A DNA stretch of 64,000 nt from Paraflavitalea devenefica (GCF_011759375.1 NZ_JAARML010000004.1:186001-250000); one strand, 5' to 3'; counted from the stretch's first letter, positions 42,479 to 53,267 are shown. Translations and numbers: made by a program. The notes: generated by a model not told the origin, from the letters alone.

Positions 42479-45400
42479 TTACTTCCGGAGATCATCCGGT
42501 GGAGATCCGGAGGCGATCCGTAGGGTAAGGTAGGTAGCCGCAGGTTTCCCCCCTGTACTGAACACTTTCAGTACGTCGTTATTTACGCCGGCCACCACTA
42601 CCCTGTCTCCGTTTTTCATTTTCACCACTGCCAGGTCTTTTACATCCCCGTTGAGTATAAAACCACTGGCAGCCGGTGGTACCGCTTTGAACTGCTTGTT
42701 CTTTTGCCCGCGCAGGTAACATCCCCAGGAAGCATCATACCGGCCTGTCATCACCTCCGCCTGGTATTCATTGCCTGCCAGCAACAGATCAAGGGTACCA
42801 TCCCCGTCAATATCGTCGCAGATGATCGCATTAACAGGAGCAAACTGCGCCTCTGCCGGCAGGTAACGCTTTACAAATTTTCCATTGCCGATGTTTTCCA
42901 GCCAGCAACTGGCAGTTTCATCACACACCAGTTGTAGCAGGCTGTCTTTTGCTTTACCCGGAAAGATGGCCGCAAAGGAAGCCTGTGCATAATCCCTATG
43001 ATAGAGAAACTGCTTTTTGATAGCAGGTACCTGGTCGGCAAACTGCCTGCGGTTAATGGCCGGGAAAGACGCCCGCTTACCCTTGTTGTCTTTGAAGTAA
43101 TAAAAAGGTATCGGATCAATACTGCCATTGCCGTCCATATCTTTAGCATATAGGTGCATGGGTTCTTCCTTACTTACGCGGAAATCACAATTCAGCCCCA
43201 TATTGCCGGCCACCAGGTCGGTATCTCCATCGCCGTCCACGTCAGCGGCTGCCAGGCTTCGCCACATGCCTTCCATCTGTTGTAAACCGGTAGCCTGAGT
43301 GACCTCCTGCAAACGTCCCCTGTTATTCTTAAAGAAACGTACAGGCATCCATTCGCCGGCTATTATCAGGTCGGTTTGCTGATCATTATCTATATCTGTC
43401 CACACAGCACCGGTGATCATCCCCGGTTGCTGCAGGGCAGCACAAACAGTAGCTGTTACATCACTGAATGAACCTTTGTTGTTGTGCAGTACAAAGCTTT
43501 TGGGCGATAAGGGATATTGCCGGGATACACGGCCACCAATAAACAGGTCGGGTAAGCCATCATGATCATAGTCACCGGCACTTATACAGCCGGCTATGGT
43601 ACGTACATGAGCAGGAATAGCAGACGGGCTCACCTTAAAATTCCCCTTGCCATCATTCACATATAATGCAGGTTGGTTATACACCGACGTTTCTTCAAAG
43701 CGTACATCACCGGTACCGGTCAACAGGTCCTGGTCGCCATCTGCATCGGCATCAAAGAACAGGCAATCCAGGTCTTCCTGCATCTTCACACTATCTGTAA
43801 GGGCCCGTGAAGCAAAAGTGCCGTTGGCCTGCTGGATAAAGAGCCTGCCGGAGAAGTTAAAAGCGCCTCCCACGAAGAAATCGGCAAGGCCATCTTTGTT
43901 TACATCGGCTGTCGTAATAAAAGGACCTAACTGCGAATATTTTTGCGGCAGTAAACGTTGGCTGGCAAAATCATTGTAAATGCCTTCTGTGTGCTTATAA
44001 GCAATATGGGTAGCCAGCGAAGCCTCTTCAAAAACCGGCATAGGCTCCACCGGATGTGCCCCTGGCGCCTGCGCATTTTTTACAAATAGTGTCAGTGAAG
44101 TATCGGCCGGGACATTTCTCAACACCTGCCTTTTTTCATTTGGCCATATCACTTCAATGGAGTCTATGCTAACTATCGAAGGCTTCTGGCTACTGGATGC
44201 TGAATGCTGGATTCTTGCTGACTCTTTTCCCAATCCAAAAAACAATCGCTGATCTACTGAGGAGAAGTATCCCCTCACGGGGTTCTGTTCCTGCATTTGT
44301 ACCTGCCCCTGGCTATGCAACAATACTTTGGCGCCAAAGCCATGCGGGTTGGTACTATCCCCTCTCAATACAATCCCCAGGTAGTGGGCATTAACAGGCC
44401 TGCCAGGTTGAATGGTATTGTTGATAAACACAAAGGCTGCTTTATTGATGTTATTCACTACCATGTCGAGATCGCCGTCATTGTCGAGGTCGGCCCACGC
44501 GGCCCCGTTAGACATGGAAGGTTCATCAATGCCCGCCTGGGCAGAAGCATCTGTAAACGTATAATTTCGGTTATTGAGGTAAAGGTAGTTGGGGAGGTTA
44601 ATATGGTTCAGCGAAGCCAGTTTCGCATTGATGAGCTGGCGCTGTTCCTGCGGACTTCTCTTATTGGCAAATACGGTAGAACTGAACTCTATAAAATCGG
44701 CATTGATAAAATCCCGGCCAATGCCATTGGTGATATGCATGTCTTTCCACCCGTCATTGTCAAAGTCGGCCATCAGTACACTCCAGCTCCAGTCGGTAGT
44801 AGCGATCCCCGCCATTTGACCTATCTCACTAAAGAACGGTATACTGGTATCACCAGCCTTGTAGCAGCCATTATTCAGTTGGAGCATGTTGCGCATAAAA
44901 CCCGGCTCATACCCCGCCGCCCGTTCGGCCTGGTAGCGTTCATAGTTCATAAAAGAGAAAGTGGTCTTACGCCGCTGATTGGTTTCCGGCATCATATCCA
45001 GTGTTACCAGGTCGGGCAGGCCATCATTATTGATATCGGCCGCATCAGATCCCATACTGGAATAACTCTGGTGATGCATACTGCGGGCAACAACATTGGT
45101 AAAGGTACCGTCATGGTTATTGAGCCATAGGATATCATCCGACAGGAAATCATTGGCCACATAGATATCCGGCCACTGATCATGGTTAAAATCGCTGACA
45201 GAAACGCCCAGTCCATACCCATCATCTTTGATACCAGCCGCCAGCGTAACATCCGTAAATACCGGATGGGTACCTCCTGCAGGTATACCGTCATTCCTGT
45301 ATAGCTTATCATTGGCCGGAGAATGGCCGGTACGGTTACGGGGATAGATCGTATTGGCATTCGGGCCGTTCAGCAGGTAATTGGCCAGGTACATATCCAG

Positions 45401-45940
45401 GTCGCCATCCCGGTCATAGTCGGTAAAAACAGCCTGCGTGGAATAGCTGGTATCGGCCAGTCCATATTCCGCAGCCGATTCTGTAAAATGCCCGTTGCGT
45501 TGGTTAATGAACAGCAGGTTGGCGGCACGTTGTGAAAGGTTTTTGCCGAACACCGATACATAAATATCATCGTAACCATCATTGTTGATATCCACTACGC
45601 TCACACCGGTAGCCCATACCTGCGTATGCAGCCCGGCCTGTTCTGTAATATCTTCAAAATGATGATTTCCTTTATTGATATAGAGGCGGCAGCTTACCTG
45701 GTTGCCGGTAAAGAAAATATCGGGCAACCCGTCTTTATTAAAATCACCAATACCTACCCCACCTCCCATATAGCCAAATTCATTGATGAAGGATTGGGAG
45801 GAATCGTTCTCCTGCAGATCGTTGCTGAAATGAATACCGGTTTCCGATGCCGGCAACTGCGTGAAGAGGGCAGGCGTTTTTTCCTGCCTGCAGGCAAGAG
45901 CTGTTAATAACAGGATGTACAAGCAAGGAATTCTTAACAT
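42479..45940 (-). CDS. FG-GAP/VCBS-repeat lipoprotein with ASPIC_UnbV domain
   Basis: About 1153 residues. ATG 45940 (MLRIPCLYILLLTALAC) gives a signal peptide with lipobox; the open frame upstream overlaps the susD terminator. There are many FG-GAP/VCBS calcium-binding blade motifs (GDFNKDGLPDIFF, DYDRDGDLDMYL, DLDNDGDLDMVV, DINNDGLPDL). An ASPIC_UnbV segment lies mid-protein (about 575-640, GDSTNPHGFGAKVLLHSQG ... FFGLGKES), with further repeats after it. It is predicted to form beta-propellers on the outer surface. Such genes commonly follow a susCD pair in Chitinophagia and Cytophagia and are thought to be accessory binding proteins. No catalytic motif is recognised. Confidence 0.9.
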   Translation of the reverse strand: MLRIPCLYILLLTALACRQEKTPALFTQLPASETGIHFSNDLQENDSSQSFINEFGYMGGGVGIGDFNKDGLPDIFFTGNQVSCRLYINKGNHHFEDITEQAGLHTQVWATGVSVVDINNDGYDDIYVSVFGKNLSQRAANLLFINQRNGHFTESAAEYGLADTSYSTQAVFTDYDRDGDLDMYLANYLLNGPNANTIYPRNRTGHSPANDKLYRNDGIPAGGTHPVFTDVTLAAGIKDDGYGLGVSVSDFNHDQWPDIYVANDFLSDDILWLNNHDGTFTNVVARSMHHQSYSSMGSDAADINNDGLPDLVTLDMMPETNQRRKTTFSFMNYERYQAERAAGYEPGFMRNMLQLNNGCYKAGDTSIPFFSEIGQMAGIATTDWSWSVLMADFDNDGWKDMHITNGIGRDFINADFIEFSSTVFANKRSPQEQRQLINAKLASLNHINLPNYLYLNNRNYTFTDASAQAGIDEPSMSNGAAWADLDNDGDLDMVVNNINKAAFVFINNTIQPGRPVNAHYLGIVLRGDSTNPHGFGAKVLLHSQGQVQMQEQNPVRGYFSSVDQRLFFGLGKESARIQHSASSSQKPSIVSIDSIEVIWPNEKRQVLRNVPADTSLTLFVKNAQAPGAHPVEPMPVFEEASLATHIAYKHTEGIYNDFASQRLLPQKYSQLGPFITTADVNKDGLADFFVGGAFNFSGRLFIQQANGTFASRALTDSVKMQEDLDCLFFDADADGDQDLLTGTGDVRFEETSVYNQPALYVNDGKGNFKVSPSAIPAHVRTIAGCISAGDYDHDGLPDLFIGGRVSRQYPLSPKSFVLHNNKGSFSDVTATVCAALQQPGMITGAVWTDIDNDQQTDLIIAGEWMPVRFFKNNRGRLQEVTQATGLQQMEGMWRSLAAADVDGDGDTDLVAGNMGLNCDFRVSKEEPMHLYAKDMDGNGSIDPIPFYYFKDNKGKRASFPAINRRQFADQVPAIKKQFLYHRDYAQASFAAIFPGKAKDSLLQLVCDETASCWLENIGNGKFVKRYLPAEAQFAPVNAIICDDIDGDGTLDLLLAGNEYQAEVMTGRYDASWGCYLRGQKNKQFKAVPPAASGFILNGDVKDLAVVKMKNGDRVVVAGVNNDVLKVFSTGGKPAATYLTLRIASGSPPDDLRK

Positions 45941-45956
45941 AGGTGGTCTTTTTCTT

Positions 45957-45990
45957 AAAAAACCAGGGGCTACTATTACATAACCCCTGG
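45957..45990 (-). terminator. terminator-like hairpin between susD and the FG-GAP gene
   Basis: CCAGGGG (45963-45969) pairs with CCCCTGG (45984-45990). On the minus strand it is followed by TTTTTTAAG. It may partly end the susCD transcript before the lipoprotein gene. Confidence 0.65.
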
Positions 45991-46031
45991 TAATGAATGC
46001 AAAATAAAGGCTCCCCGTTATCAATGAATAC

Positions 46032-47594
46032 TCAATAGCCTGCATTTTGTTTGTCAATGCCACCGGCCGCCAGTTTCGGATTATTGTCTATTTCCGCCTG
46101 CGGTATCGGCAGGAACTCATCCCTTGCTTTGTAGTAAGAGATGGGGTCGGTAGTAAAGTATCCTTTCTTCCGCCAGCGCAGGATGTCACGATTGCGTATT
46201 TCCTCACCGCCCAGCTCCACTGTTTTCTCGTGAATAATGGCCCTGGCGATCTGTGTTTTGTTGCCGGTAGGATACTGTGTTGTAGGATAATGCGGCATCG
46301 CCACACTGGCCCGGTCGCGCACCTGGTTCAGGTAACCGATAGCCCCGGCAGGATTGTCCAGCTCATTCTCACATTCGGCCAGCATCAGTAACACTTCCGC
46401 ATAACGGATGATGCGTTGATTAATGCCGCCGGGGTGGAAGCCATTGTTATCCTTATAGATGAGCATAAACTTACGCCAGCTTATTTTTTTGGTAACGCCA
46501 TTCACCACCGAAGAATTACCATTCTGCTCAGCATCTGTCAGCGTATTCGCATTGTTATTGTATTTGTCGCCGGTCTGGTACACCGACATGGCAAAGCGGG
46601 GATCTGTTTTAGCAGCGCCGGTAGCGGTATTCTCAAACTCATTCAGGAATTTGTTGGAAGGGATCAGGTTGCGCCAGGCAATGGGAGAATATTCCTGGTT
46701 GCGTACGGTACTCTGGGGCTGCGCATTGGGTTGGTCATCGCCTGTATAGCCCCAGTTGAAGTTATTATCACCCCGGTCGAAGAACACGGCTTCAAAGATA
46801 GACTCACTGTTAAACTCATGTTCTTCATCAAAATTATCGAGGTAATTATCCCGCAGGCTATAGATGCTGTTACCAGGATTTACTGCCAGTAAAGCCGTTT
46901 TCGCATTGGCATAATCTCCCTTCTGCATGTAAGCCCTGCCCAGCACTGCATTCGCAGCTCCCCTGGTAGCCCGCCCGTTATCGGTAGTAGTGGCCGGAAG
47001 GCCGGCGGCGGCATCTTTCAGGTCCTGGAATATCTGTGTGTATACAGCATCTGCAGCGGCCCTTGGCTGAAACTGATCAGGAGCAGTTACCTGTTTTATA
47101 TATAAGGGAACAGGGCCCCATTGGGATACCAGCTCAAAGTAAGCCCATCCACGGAAAAATTTTGCTTCGGCCACACAACGGTCGCGTAAGGCCGCATTAT
47201 CCGTTACGTTAGGACCATTGTCAATGACCGTATTGGCCCGGTGAATAACTGTATACAGCCCGTTCCATACATTATTCATCACTGCATTGGAGGCCACTGT
47301 AGCGCCATTCAGGAGCTGTGCCCTGGGCAATTCCAGTTGACCGCCTCCGGCCGACACATCGTCACTGCGTGTATCATGCAGGAAAAACCATTCCCGGCCT
47401 ATTAATGCAGCAGAGTGGAAAATGGAATAGATAGCATTAGTACCCCCCAATAGCTCTGTACTATTCTTAAAATAAGTATCTACTGTAGGGGAATTCGGGT
47501 TGCTTTTATCGAGTTCTCTGTTACAGGCAACCACCACGATCGCTGTAATGATACAGGCCAGGGTCGTTACTTTATATACAAGAGCATATTTCAT
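46032..47594 (-). CDS. SusD/RagB-family outer membrane lipoprotein
   Basis: 520 residues with signal peptide and lipobox VVVAC (NRELDKSNPNSP). SusD landmarks are VMNNVWNGLYTVIHRANTVID, CVAEAKFFRGWAYFELVSQWGPVPLY, QRIIRYAEVLLMLAECENEL and the C-terminal EKTVELGGEEIRNRDILRWRKKGY. It partners the SusC 49 bp upstream. Good family match in all parts; substrate unknown. Confidence 0.95.
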   Translation of the reverse strand: MKYALVYKVTTLACIITAIVVVACNRELDKSNPNSPTVDTYFKNSTELLGGTNAIYSIFHSAALIGREWFFLHDTRSDDVSAGGGQLELPRAQLLNGATVASNAVMNNVWNGLYTVIHRANTVIDNGPNVTDNAALRDRCVAEAKFFRGWAYFELVSQWGPVPLYIKQVTAPDQFQPRAAADAVYTQIFQDLKDAAAGLPATTTDNGRATRGAANAVLGRAYMQKGDYANAKTALLAVNPGNSIYSLRDNYLDNFDEEHEFNSESIFEAVFFDRGDNNFNWGYTGDDQPNAQPQSTVRNQEYSPIAWRNLIPSNKFLNEFENTATGAAKTDPRFAMSVYQTGDKYNNNANTLTDAEQNGNSSVVNGVTKKISWRKFMLIYKDNNGFHPGGINQRIIRYAEVLLMLAECENELDNPAGAIGYLNQVRDRASVAMPHYPTTQYPTGNKTQIARAIIHEKTVELGGEEIRNRDILRWRKKGYFTTDPISYYKARDEFLPIPQAEIDNNPKLAAGGIDKQNAGY

Positions 47595-47643
47595 ATGAAG
47601 CTTTTTTTGAAATACTGTATTATTTTAAGTTTTCTATTACCGT

Positions 47644-50600
47644 CTAAAATCCGACCTGCACGCCAAACTGGAATGACCTGGCTGCCGGGTACTGACCATA
47701 ATCAATACCATTGGTCAGCGTGGTATTCTTGGACCCAATCTCCGGGTCCCATCCATCATAACCGGTAATGGTCAGCAGATTCTGGGATGAAATATATACC
47801 CTGAAACTGCTGATAGCGCCTTTGGTAACAGACTGTAGTACACTGTTGGGAATAGTATATCCTACAATGATGTTCTTCAGGCGCAGGTAAGAGCCGTCTT
47901 CTATCCAGCGGTTGGAAGGCCGTACATTCTGGTTGGGGTCGCCGCTCACAGCACGGGGTATATTGGTATTGGTATTGGAAGGTGTCCATGCCCTCAGCAC
48001 AGCCGTACCGGAACCAAATAAACGGGCCATCCCTTCACTGATAATGCGGGCAGCATTGAAAATCTTGTTGCCCTGTACGCCCTGCAGGAAAAGGGAGGCA
48101 TCGAAGTTCTTGTATTTCGCGCCATAATTAAGTGCATAGGAAAACTTAGGCAGGTAACTGCCAAGGAACGTACGGTCGGCATCGGTAATCTTTTCATCGC
48201 CGTCAAGGTCTGCAAACTTCAGGTCGCCGGGAGCGGTGCCCGGAGCCTGTGTGGGGTTCTTGGTAACCTCATCGGCTGTTTGGAAAATGCCGGTCACTAT
48301 ATATCCGTAATACGATTGTATGGCCTGTCCTGCCTTTGTACGGGTAATAGCTGTACCACCACCAAAGTCCTGGTCGCCCCCCTGATCAATAGTCGCTGTT
48401 TCCGTATTCAGGCTAAGTACTTTATTCCGTATAAAGCTGATGTTACCGGTGATGTTCCAGGTAAATTCACCCTGTGTCTGGTTATACCCTGCCTGGAATT
48501 CCAGTCCATTATTTCTCATGGAAGCAACGTTGGCCAGTACCCCTACCCCATTAAAGCCAAAGGAAGGCGGTGTAGGTACATTCAGGATCAGGTTATCGGT
48601 TTTGCGGGTAAAATATTCGGCCGATAAAGTGATCCTGTTATTCAGTAATCCCAGGTCAAGGCCAATATTCAGTTGTTTGGTCTTTTCCCATTCGAGGTCG
48701 GCATTGCCCAGGGCATTGTAATAAGAGGCATTACCGGTGGAGTTCACGTTATTGAATGGATAGGTGGCCCCATTGGCAAATACGGTTACCTGCCAGGGAT
48801 AGTCATTATTCAGGGCGGCCACTGCATTCAGACCTGTAACACCATAACCCGCCCGTACTTTTAACTCAGAAATATAAGGAGCCGTACGCATGAACTGTTC
48901 CTGGTCTATCCGCCATCCCACAGAGGCGGAGGGGAAATTGGCATATTTCTTACCCGGCGCCCACAGGGATAATCCATCCCGGCGGATAGCTGCGCTTAGC
49001 AGGTACTTACCGGCATATTCATAATTCACCCGGCCTACCATGGATTGCAGGAAGTTTTCACTGCGCGTGGAAACATAGCTCACATTGGTGGCGCCCCGCA
49101 ATACTTCAATAGCATTGCTGTTCTGGTTACCGAAAGCGTTCTCTGTAGAACTCTTGGTACTCTGTACTTCAAATACGCCTACCGCATTGATATGGTGCTC
49201 ACCAAAGGTTTTATCGAAAGTCAGCTGTTCTGTAAATAAGGTGGTAGTAGAGGAGTTGCGCATATCCCGGATAGTGGCTACAGCCGCATTACGCCCCTTG
49301 TCGTTGAAGATGGGACTAAACTGGTGCTGGAACAGGTTCACATAATCTACCCCGAAGGTAGAGCGGAATTTAAGCCAGGAAGTAAAGTTGATCTCCAGGA
49401 AAGCCGTACCCAGCACTTTCACTGTTTTATTGGTAGCATCGCCCAGCAGTTCCGCATCTTCTATGGGATTCGTGGGATCCGCACCGTCAACACTGTTTTC
49501 CGCGTTGCGGTATCCGCCCAAGGTGGTGGGATCATATACCGGCAGGTAAGGCAGGTTGCGGATAACATTTACCAGGCGGGTCCTGTTACCGGATGTATTG
49601 TCATAACGTTGTTGGGAGTAAGAAATGAACAGGTTCTCACCAAAGGTGAATACTTTACTAATGGCATGGTCGGAATTGATGCGGAAGTTGCCCCGTTCAT
49701 AATTCACGCCCCGTGCAATACCATCCTGCTTAAAGTAACCGGCAGAAGCAAAGAAGCGGGAAACATTGTTACCGCCGCCCAAAGAGAGGTCATGCTGGGT
49801 AATAATACCGTTTTTAAAATAAGCATCCTGCCAGTCAGTATTCGTTTGCGCATAGGTTTGGGTAGTACCGTCATAAATAGGTTGGTTAAAGTTGGCTGCT
49901 TCTAGCCGGGGTGGTCTGCCGATACCGGCCGCTCCATTCAATGCCCGTTCATATTCCAGGTATTGAGCGGTATTCAGCAGGTCTATTTGTTTCCAGGCAC
50001 TTTGGGTACCTATATACGAGTCCAGGTTAACACGTAGCTTGCCATCCCGTCTGCCCTTTTTGGTGGTGATGAGGATGACGCCATTGGTAGCCCTGGAGCC
50101 ATAGATAGCAGCAGCGCTGGCATCTTTCAATACTTCTACCGATTCAATGTCCCGGCTGTTGAAGTTGCTGAGGTTGCCGGTAGGGAAACCATCAATCACA
50201 TACAACGGATCAGAAGCAAAGCTGATGGAACTGATACCCCTGATGCGCACAATAGGCGTAGTGCCCGGTTCACCATTGTTGGTGACCGTAAGCCCTGCCA
50301 CACGTCCCTGCAGGGCAGATTCCACACTGGCCACCGGCAGTTCGGCAATGGTTTTACCGCTTACAGAAGCAATGGCCCCTGTTAAAGAGCTGCGACGCTG
50401 TGTACCATAACCCACAATGATCACCTCATTCATATTGATCATTTCGGCTTGCAGCGTTACAGCCACCTCATTCTCCTGCCCTACTACCACGGAAAAGGAC
50501 TTGTAACCCACCATAGAAAACAGGAGCGTCTCCCCTACGTCTGCATTGATAGAAAAAGTACCCTCCAAATTGGTAGAGGTACCCTTGGCAGTCCCTTTTA

Positions 50601-51102
50601 CAACTACCGAAACCCCGGGCAATCCTTCCCCTTTCTCATTGGTTACTTTTCCCGTTATTATTTTAAAAGGTATTTCATGGGTAGCCTCCGGTCTATCCAT
50701 GGATCCTTCCTCATAAAAAGCAATGTTTACACCCACACCATCGCCCTTACGCATCAGCACCACCTGGGTGCCGGATACCTGGTAACAAATATTCAGGGGC
50801 TGGAGTAATCCATCCAGCACCTCGCCCAGGCGGCGGTCACGGGCTACAACAGATACTTTTTGACGGGTTGGAATACGCTGGGCGCTGTAGACGAACTTGA
50901 TCCCGGCGAGCTTACTGATCTCACCCAGGACAATTTTTACTTCCTTCTGCTCGGCAATAAGATTGATCTTTTTGTCCAATACCTCCTGCCCGTTGGTGGG
51001 GTTGGCATATATGACTACCTGGAGTGTGGTAATCATCAATAATGGCAGCAGTCCTATTCTCATAAACCCGTAAATTAACTGGTAAACGAGCTGTTTTTTC
51101 AT
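47644..51102 (-). CDS. SusC/RagA TonB-linked receptor with STN signalling domain
   Basis: 1152 residues from ATG 51102. Signal peptide, STN domain (about 43-112, KKINLIAEQKEVKIVLGEIS), carboxypeptidase-regulatory-like domain (about 148-225, GKVTNEKGEGLPGVSVVVKG), the linker VIIVGYGTQRRSS, a plug with LQGRVAGLTVTNNGEPG, VIDGFPTG and VEVLKDASAAAIYGSRATNG, then the barrel to AARSFQFGVQVGF. The STN domain matches the upstream sigma/FecR pair, forming the classic order sigma, FecR, SusC, SusD. The ligand-responsive circuit is established for this family; the ligand is unknown. Confidence 0.96.
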   Translation of the reverse strand: MKKQLVYQLIYGFMRIGLLPLLMITTLQVVIYANPTNGQEVLDKKINLIAEQKEVKIVLGEISKLAGIKFVYSAQRIPTRQKVSVVARDRRLGEVLDGLLQPLNICYQVSGTQVVLMRKGDGVGVNIAFYEEGSMDRPEATHEIPFKIITGKVTNEKGEGLPGVSVVVKGTAKGTSTNLEGTFSINADVGETLLFSMVGYKSFSVVVGQENEVAVTLQAEMINMNEVIIVGYGTQRRSSLTGAIASVSGKTIAELPVASVESALQGRVAGLTVTNNGEPGTTPIVRIRGISSISFASDPLYVIDGFPTGNLSNFNSRDIESVEVLKDASAAAIYGSRATNGVILITTKKGRRDGKLRVNLDSYIGTQSAWKQIDLLNTAQYLEYERALNGAAGIGRPPRLEAANFNQPIYDGTTQTYAQTNTDWQDAYFKNGIITQHDLSLGGGNNVSRFFASAGYFKQDGIARGVNYERGNFRINSDHAISKVFTFGENLFISYSQQRYDNTSGNRTRLVNVIRNLPYLPVYDPTTLGGYRNAENSVDGADPTNPIEDAELLGDATNKTVKVLGTAFLEINFTSWLKFRSTFGVDYVNLFQHQFSPIFNDKGRNAAVATIRDMRNSSTTTLFTEQLTFDKTFGEHHINAVGVFEVQSTKSSTENAFGNQNSNAIEVLRGATNVSYVSTRSENFLQSMVGRVNYEYAGKYLLSAAIRRDGLSLWAPGKKYANFPSASVGWRIDQEQFMRTAPYISELKVRAGYGVTGLNAVAALNNDYPWQVTVFANGATYPFNNVNSTGNASYYNALGNADLEWEKTKQLNIGLDLGLLNNRITLSAEYFTRKTDNLILNVPTPPSFGFNGVGVLANVASMRNNGLEFQAGYNQTQGEFTWNITGNISFIRNKVLSLNTETATIDQGGDQDFGGGTAITRTKAGQAIQSYYGYIVTGIFQTADEVTKNPTQAPGTAPGDLKFADLDGDEKITDADRTFLGSYLPKFSYALNYGAKYKNFDASLFLQGVQGNKIFNAARIISEGMARLFGSGTAVLRAWTPSNTNTNIPRAVSGDPNQNVRPSNRWIEDGSYLRLKNIIVGYTIPNSVLQSVTKGAISSFRVYISSQNLLTITGYDGWDPEIGSKNTTLTNGIDYGQYPAARSFQFGVQVGF

Positions 51103-51228
51103 ATTTTTGCAGTGTTTGGTTAAAGCAAATCGGTTTAATCAAAACAGGTCCCCGCACGCATTCAGTGGCTGTGGGGCTAAGAATCGGGGCTGATATTGTT
51201 CGCAGCAATACCGGCCCTTTTTATTTTG

Positions 51229-51256
51229 AGCTATTAGCTGTTAGCCTTTAGCTGTT
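51229..51256. repeat. 7-bp-period repeat between fecR and susC (locus D)
   Basis: AGCTATT, AGCTGTT, AGCCTTT, AGCTGTT: four heptads without a break, in the 165-bp gap. No complementary arm was found nearby. Confidence 0.7.
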
Positions 51257-51267
51257 AGTGTAAACAT

Positions 51268-52377
51268 CTATTGACATCCATTGGATTGGATCACCACCTG
51301 TCCGTCAATCACTTCATACGAAGCGCCGATGGCGCTGCATATCAGGTCCAGCTTGTGGTAAAAAGTTTCGTTCCTCAGATCGGCCGTCACCGTACATTTC
51401 TCAAACAGCTCACTATCGTACACAATACTGATGCCATAGGCCTTACTCAGTTCATTGAATACACCGATAAGACCGGCTTCCTCATATTCCATCTTCTGCT
51501 CCTTAACGCGGGGTATTATCAGCAGCGGATCATCCAGCAATACTTTCTGGAATTTCTGCGCTGTTTTTTCATACACCAGCTGCTGGTTGGGCGTTAAGAT
51601 CACCTCGCCGGGTTTATGATCAGTAGCACTGCGGCGGGTATTGGTAACGGCCTGTGAATACACAGTGACCTTACCGGTACGCACAATAACCTGTATGGTA
51701 GTATCTTTTTCAAAGGAGCGTACGGTAAAGCTGGTGCCCAATACTTTGGTCACGATCTCATTGGCAAATACCCGGAAAGGGCGGTCAGGGTTTTTGGTTA
51801 CTTCAAAGAACGCTTCACCCGACAAATACACATCACGGGTAGCCGAGCTGTCGAAGTGATTGGCATACCCTACCCGGCTTCCCGGCGCCAGGGAAATGGC
51901 ACTTCCATCAGGCAATGCTATAGTAATGGGTTTATCAGAGGTATTTACATTCTCTATGAGCTGACGGGAGGCTGTCATTTTTTCCCAGGTAAAGGATGCT
52001 GCGGCAGTGCCCCTGCCGGAGAAAAAATACAAGCCACCTGTTACACAAGCCACTAACACGGCAGCCGCTACTGTATACCAGGTACGCCACTTTACCCGGT
52101 TTACGGTTCTCACCGGGGCTTCTGCAGGTTGCTGACGGATGGTTTGCAATAAGCGCGCTGTTTCCTGCTCTATTTCCGGCTCCGTAAGCACCGGCGGGGC
52201 GATGTATACAGATTCCAGTATGCTCCGCGCCTCCGCTACCAGCAGGTGTTTATCAGGATTCCTGGTAAGCCAGGCATGCCAGGCAGCTTCATCTTCCGGA
52301 CGCCGTTCATACACCCAGCGTATAAAGTCCTCATCCATAACGAAGTCCGTAATATCGAACAAGCGATAATCTTTCAT
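51268..52377 (-). CDS. FecR-family anti-sigma factor / signal transducer
   Basis: 369 residues. The N-terminal cytoplasmic part (1-105) contains EDFIRWVYERRPEDEAAWHAWLTRNPDK. A membrane helix follows (about 107-124, WYTVAAAVLVACVTGGLYFF). The periplasmic FecR domain (about 150-255) has IALPDGSAISLAPGSRVGYA, GEAFFEVTKNPDRPF and VLGTSFTVRSF. The C-terminal STN-contacting domain (about 300-369) ends ASYEVIDGQVVIQSNGCQ. It sits between its sigma factor (75 bp upstream) and the STN-bearing SusC. All parts expected for function are present. Confidence 0.95.
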   Translation of the reverse strand: MKDYRLFDITDFVMDEDFIRWVYERRPEDEAAWHAWLTRNPDKHLLVAEARSILESVYIAPPVLTEPEIEQETARLLQTIRQQPAEAPVRTVNRVKWRTWYTVAAAVLVACVTGGLYFFSGRGTAAASFTWEKMTASRQLIENVNTSDKPITIALPDGSAISLAPGSRVGYANHFDSSATRDVYLSGEAFFEVTKNPDRPFRVFANEIVTKVLGTSFTVRSFEKDTTIQVIVRTGKVTVYSQAVTNTRRSATDHKPGEVILTPNQQLVYEKTAQKFQKVLLDDPLLIIPRVKEQKMEYEEAGLIGVFNELSKAYGISIVYDSELFEKCTVTADLRNETFYHKLDLICSAIGASYEVIDGQVVIQSNGCQ

Positions 52378-52451
52378 GCCTGGAGGTTGTTGTAATAAGA
52401 AGTTCCGCGGATGGAGAAAATCTACTGGGAAAATGGAAAGTTTTTTTGGAA

Positions 52452-53027
52452 CTATTTCGTCAGGTACTCTGCGTGCCAGAGGCCATGCAGCTTTTGTAAG
52501 GCTTCGTGTAAGAGGTTGTATACTGATTGGCGGCTGATGTTCATGAGATCAGCGATCTGTCCATGGTCAAGACGTTGATAGAATTTCAGGTAGATGACCT
52601 CATGCTGCCGTTTGGAGAGTTGCTGCAGGATGTTACGGAGAGCCGCCGCCTTTTCCTCGGATACCTGTTTTTCAATGATGAAACGCTCCACGGAAAACTC
52701 CTGGTAGAAATCATAGCTCTCCTGCCCGTCAAGGGTATCCGTCTTATACACTTTCCGGTGCAACGATTTGAGTACCTTATTTTTAGCGGCCCGTAGAAGA
52801 TAGTACCTCAGAGAAAGTATGGGTGCGGCAGTGTCCCTTCGCTGCCAGAGGCTGATAAAGACTTCCTGTATGCAATCCTTGATCAGTCCCTCATCTTTTG
52901 TAAAGCGGGAAGCGTAGCTATACAGGTCTGTATAGTACTTCTTCATCAGCGCGGCAAGAGCCTGCTCGTCGCTGCATTGCAAACGTTGCAGCCAGTCTTG
53001 GTCTGCTTGTGCATCATTCTCAGACAT
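52452..53027 (-). CDS. ECF RNA polymerase sigma factor (FecI-like)
   Basis: About 191 residues. ATG 53027 (MSENDAQADQDWLQRL) is preferred to a TTG two codons earlier. Region 2 has FTKDEGLIKDCIQEVFISLWQRRD and region 4 has LSKRQHEVIYLKFYQRLDHGQIADLMNISRQSVYNLLHEA. First gene of the sigma/FecR/SusC/SusD/FG-GAP locus. No exact TAnnTTTG was found upstream, so its own promoter is not assigned. Confidence 0.94.
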   Translation of the reverse strand: MSENDAQADQDWLQRLQCSDEQALAALMKKYYTDLYSYASRFTKDEGLIKDCIQEVFISLWQRRDTAAPILSLRYYLLRAAKNKVLKSLHRKVYKTDTLDGQESYDFYQEFSVERFIIEKQVSEEKAAALRNILQQLSKRQHEVIYLKFYQRLDHGQIADLMNISRQSVYNLLHEALQKLHGLWHAEYLTK

Positions 53028-53267
53028 TAGCAATCACCTGGTTAGTGAGGACGTGGTATACAATATTAACACATAAACCATATACGAAATCCAGTCTATA
53101 GAATAACACTTATCAACTGCTGTTGCAAAAACAAGTTTTGTATGTCTGGCAGACAAGCAGTCTTTCATTAGGAAGCACGGTTTATTATATAATGACATTC
53201 GCATCCGGGCGCCTGCTCGACACATGTTAAAAAAACACCGATAAATGCTAAAAATGTATCAGTAGAA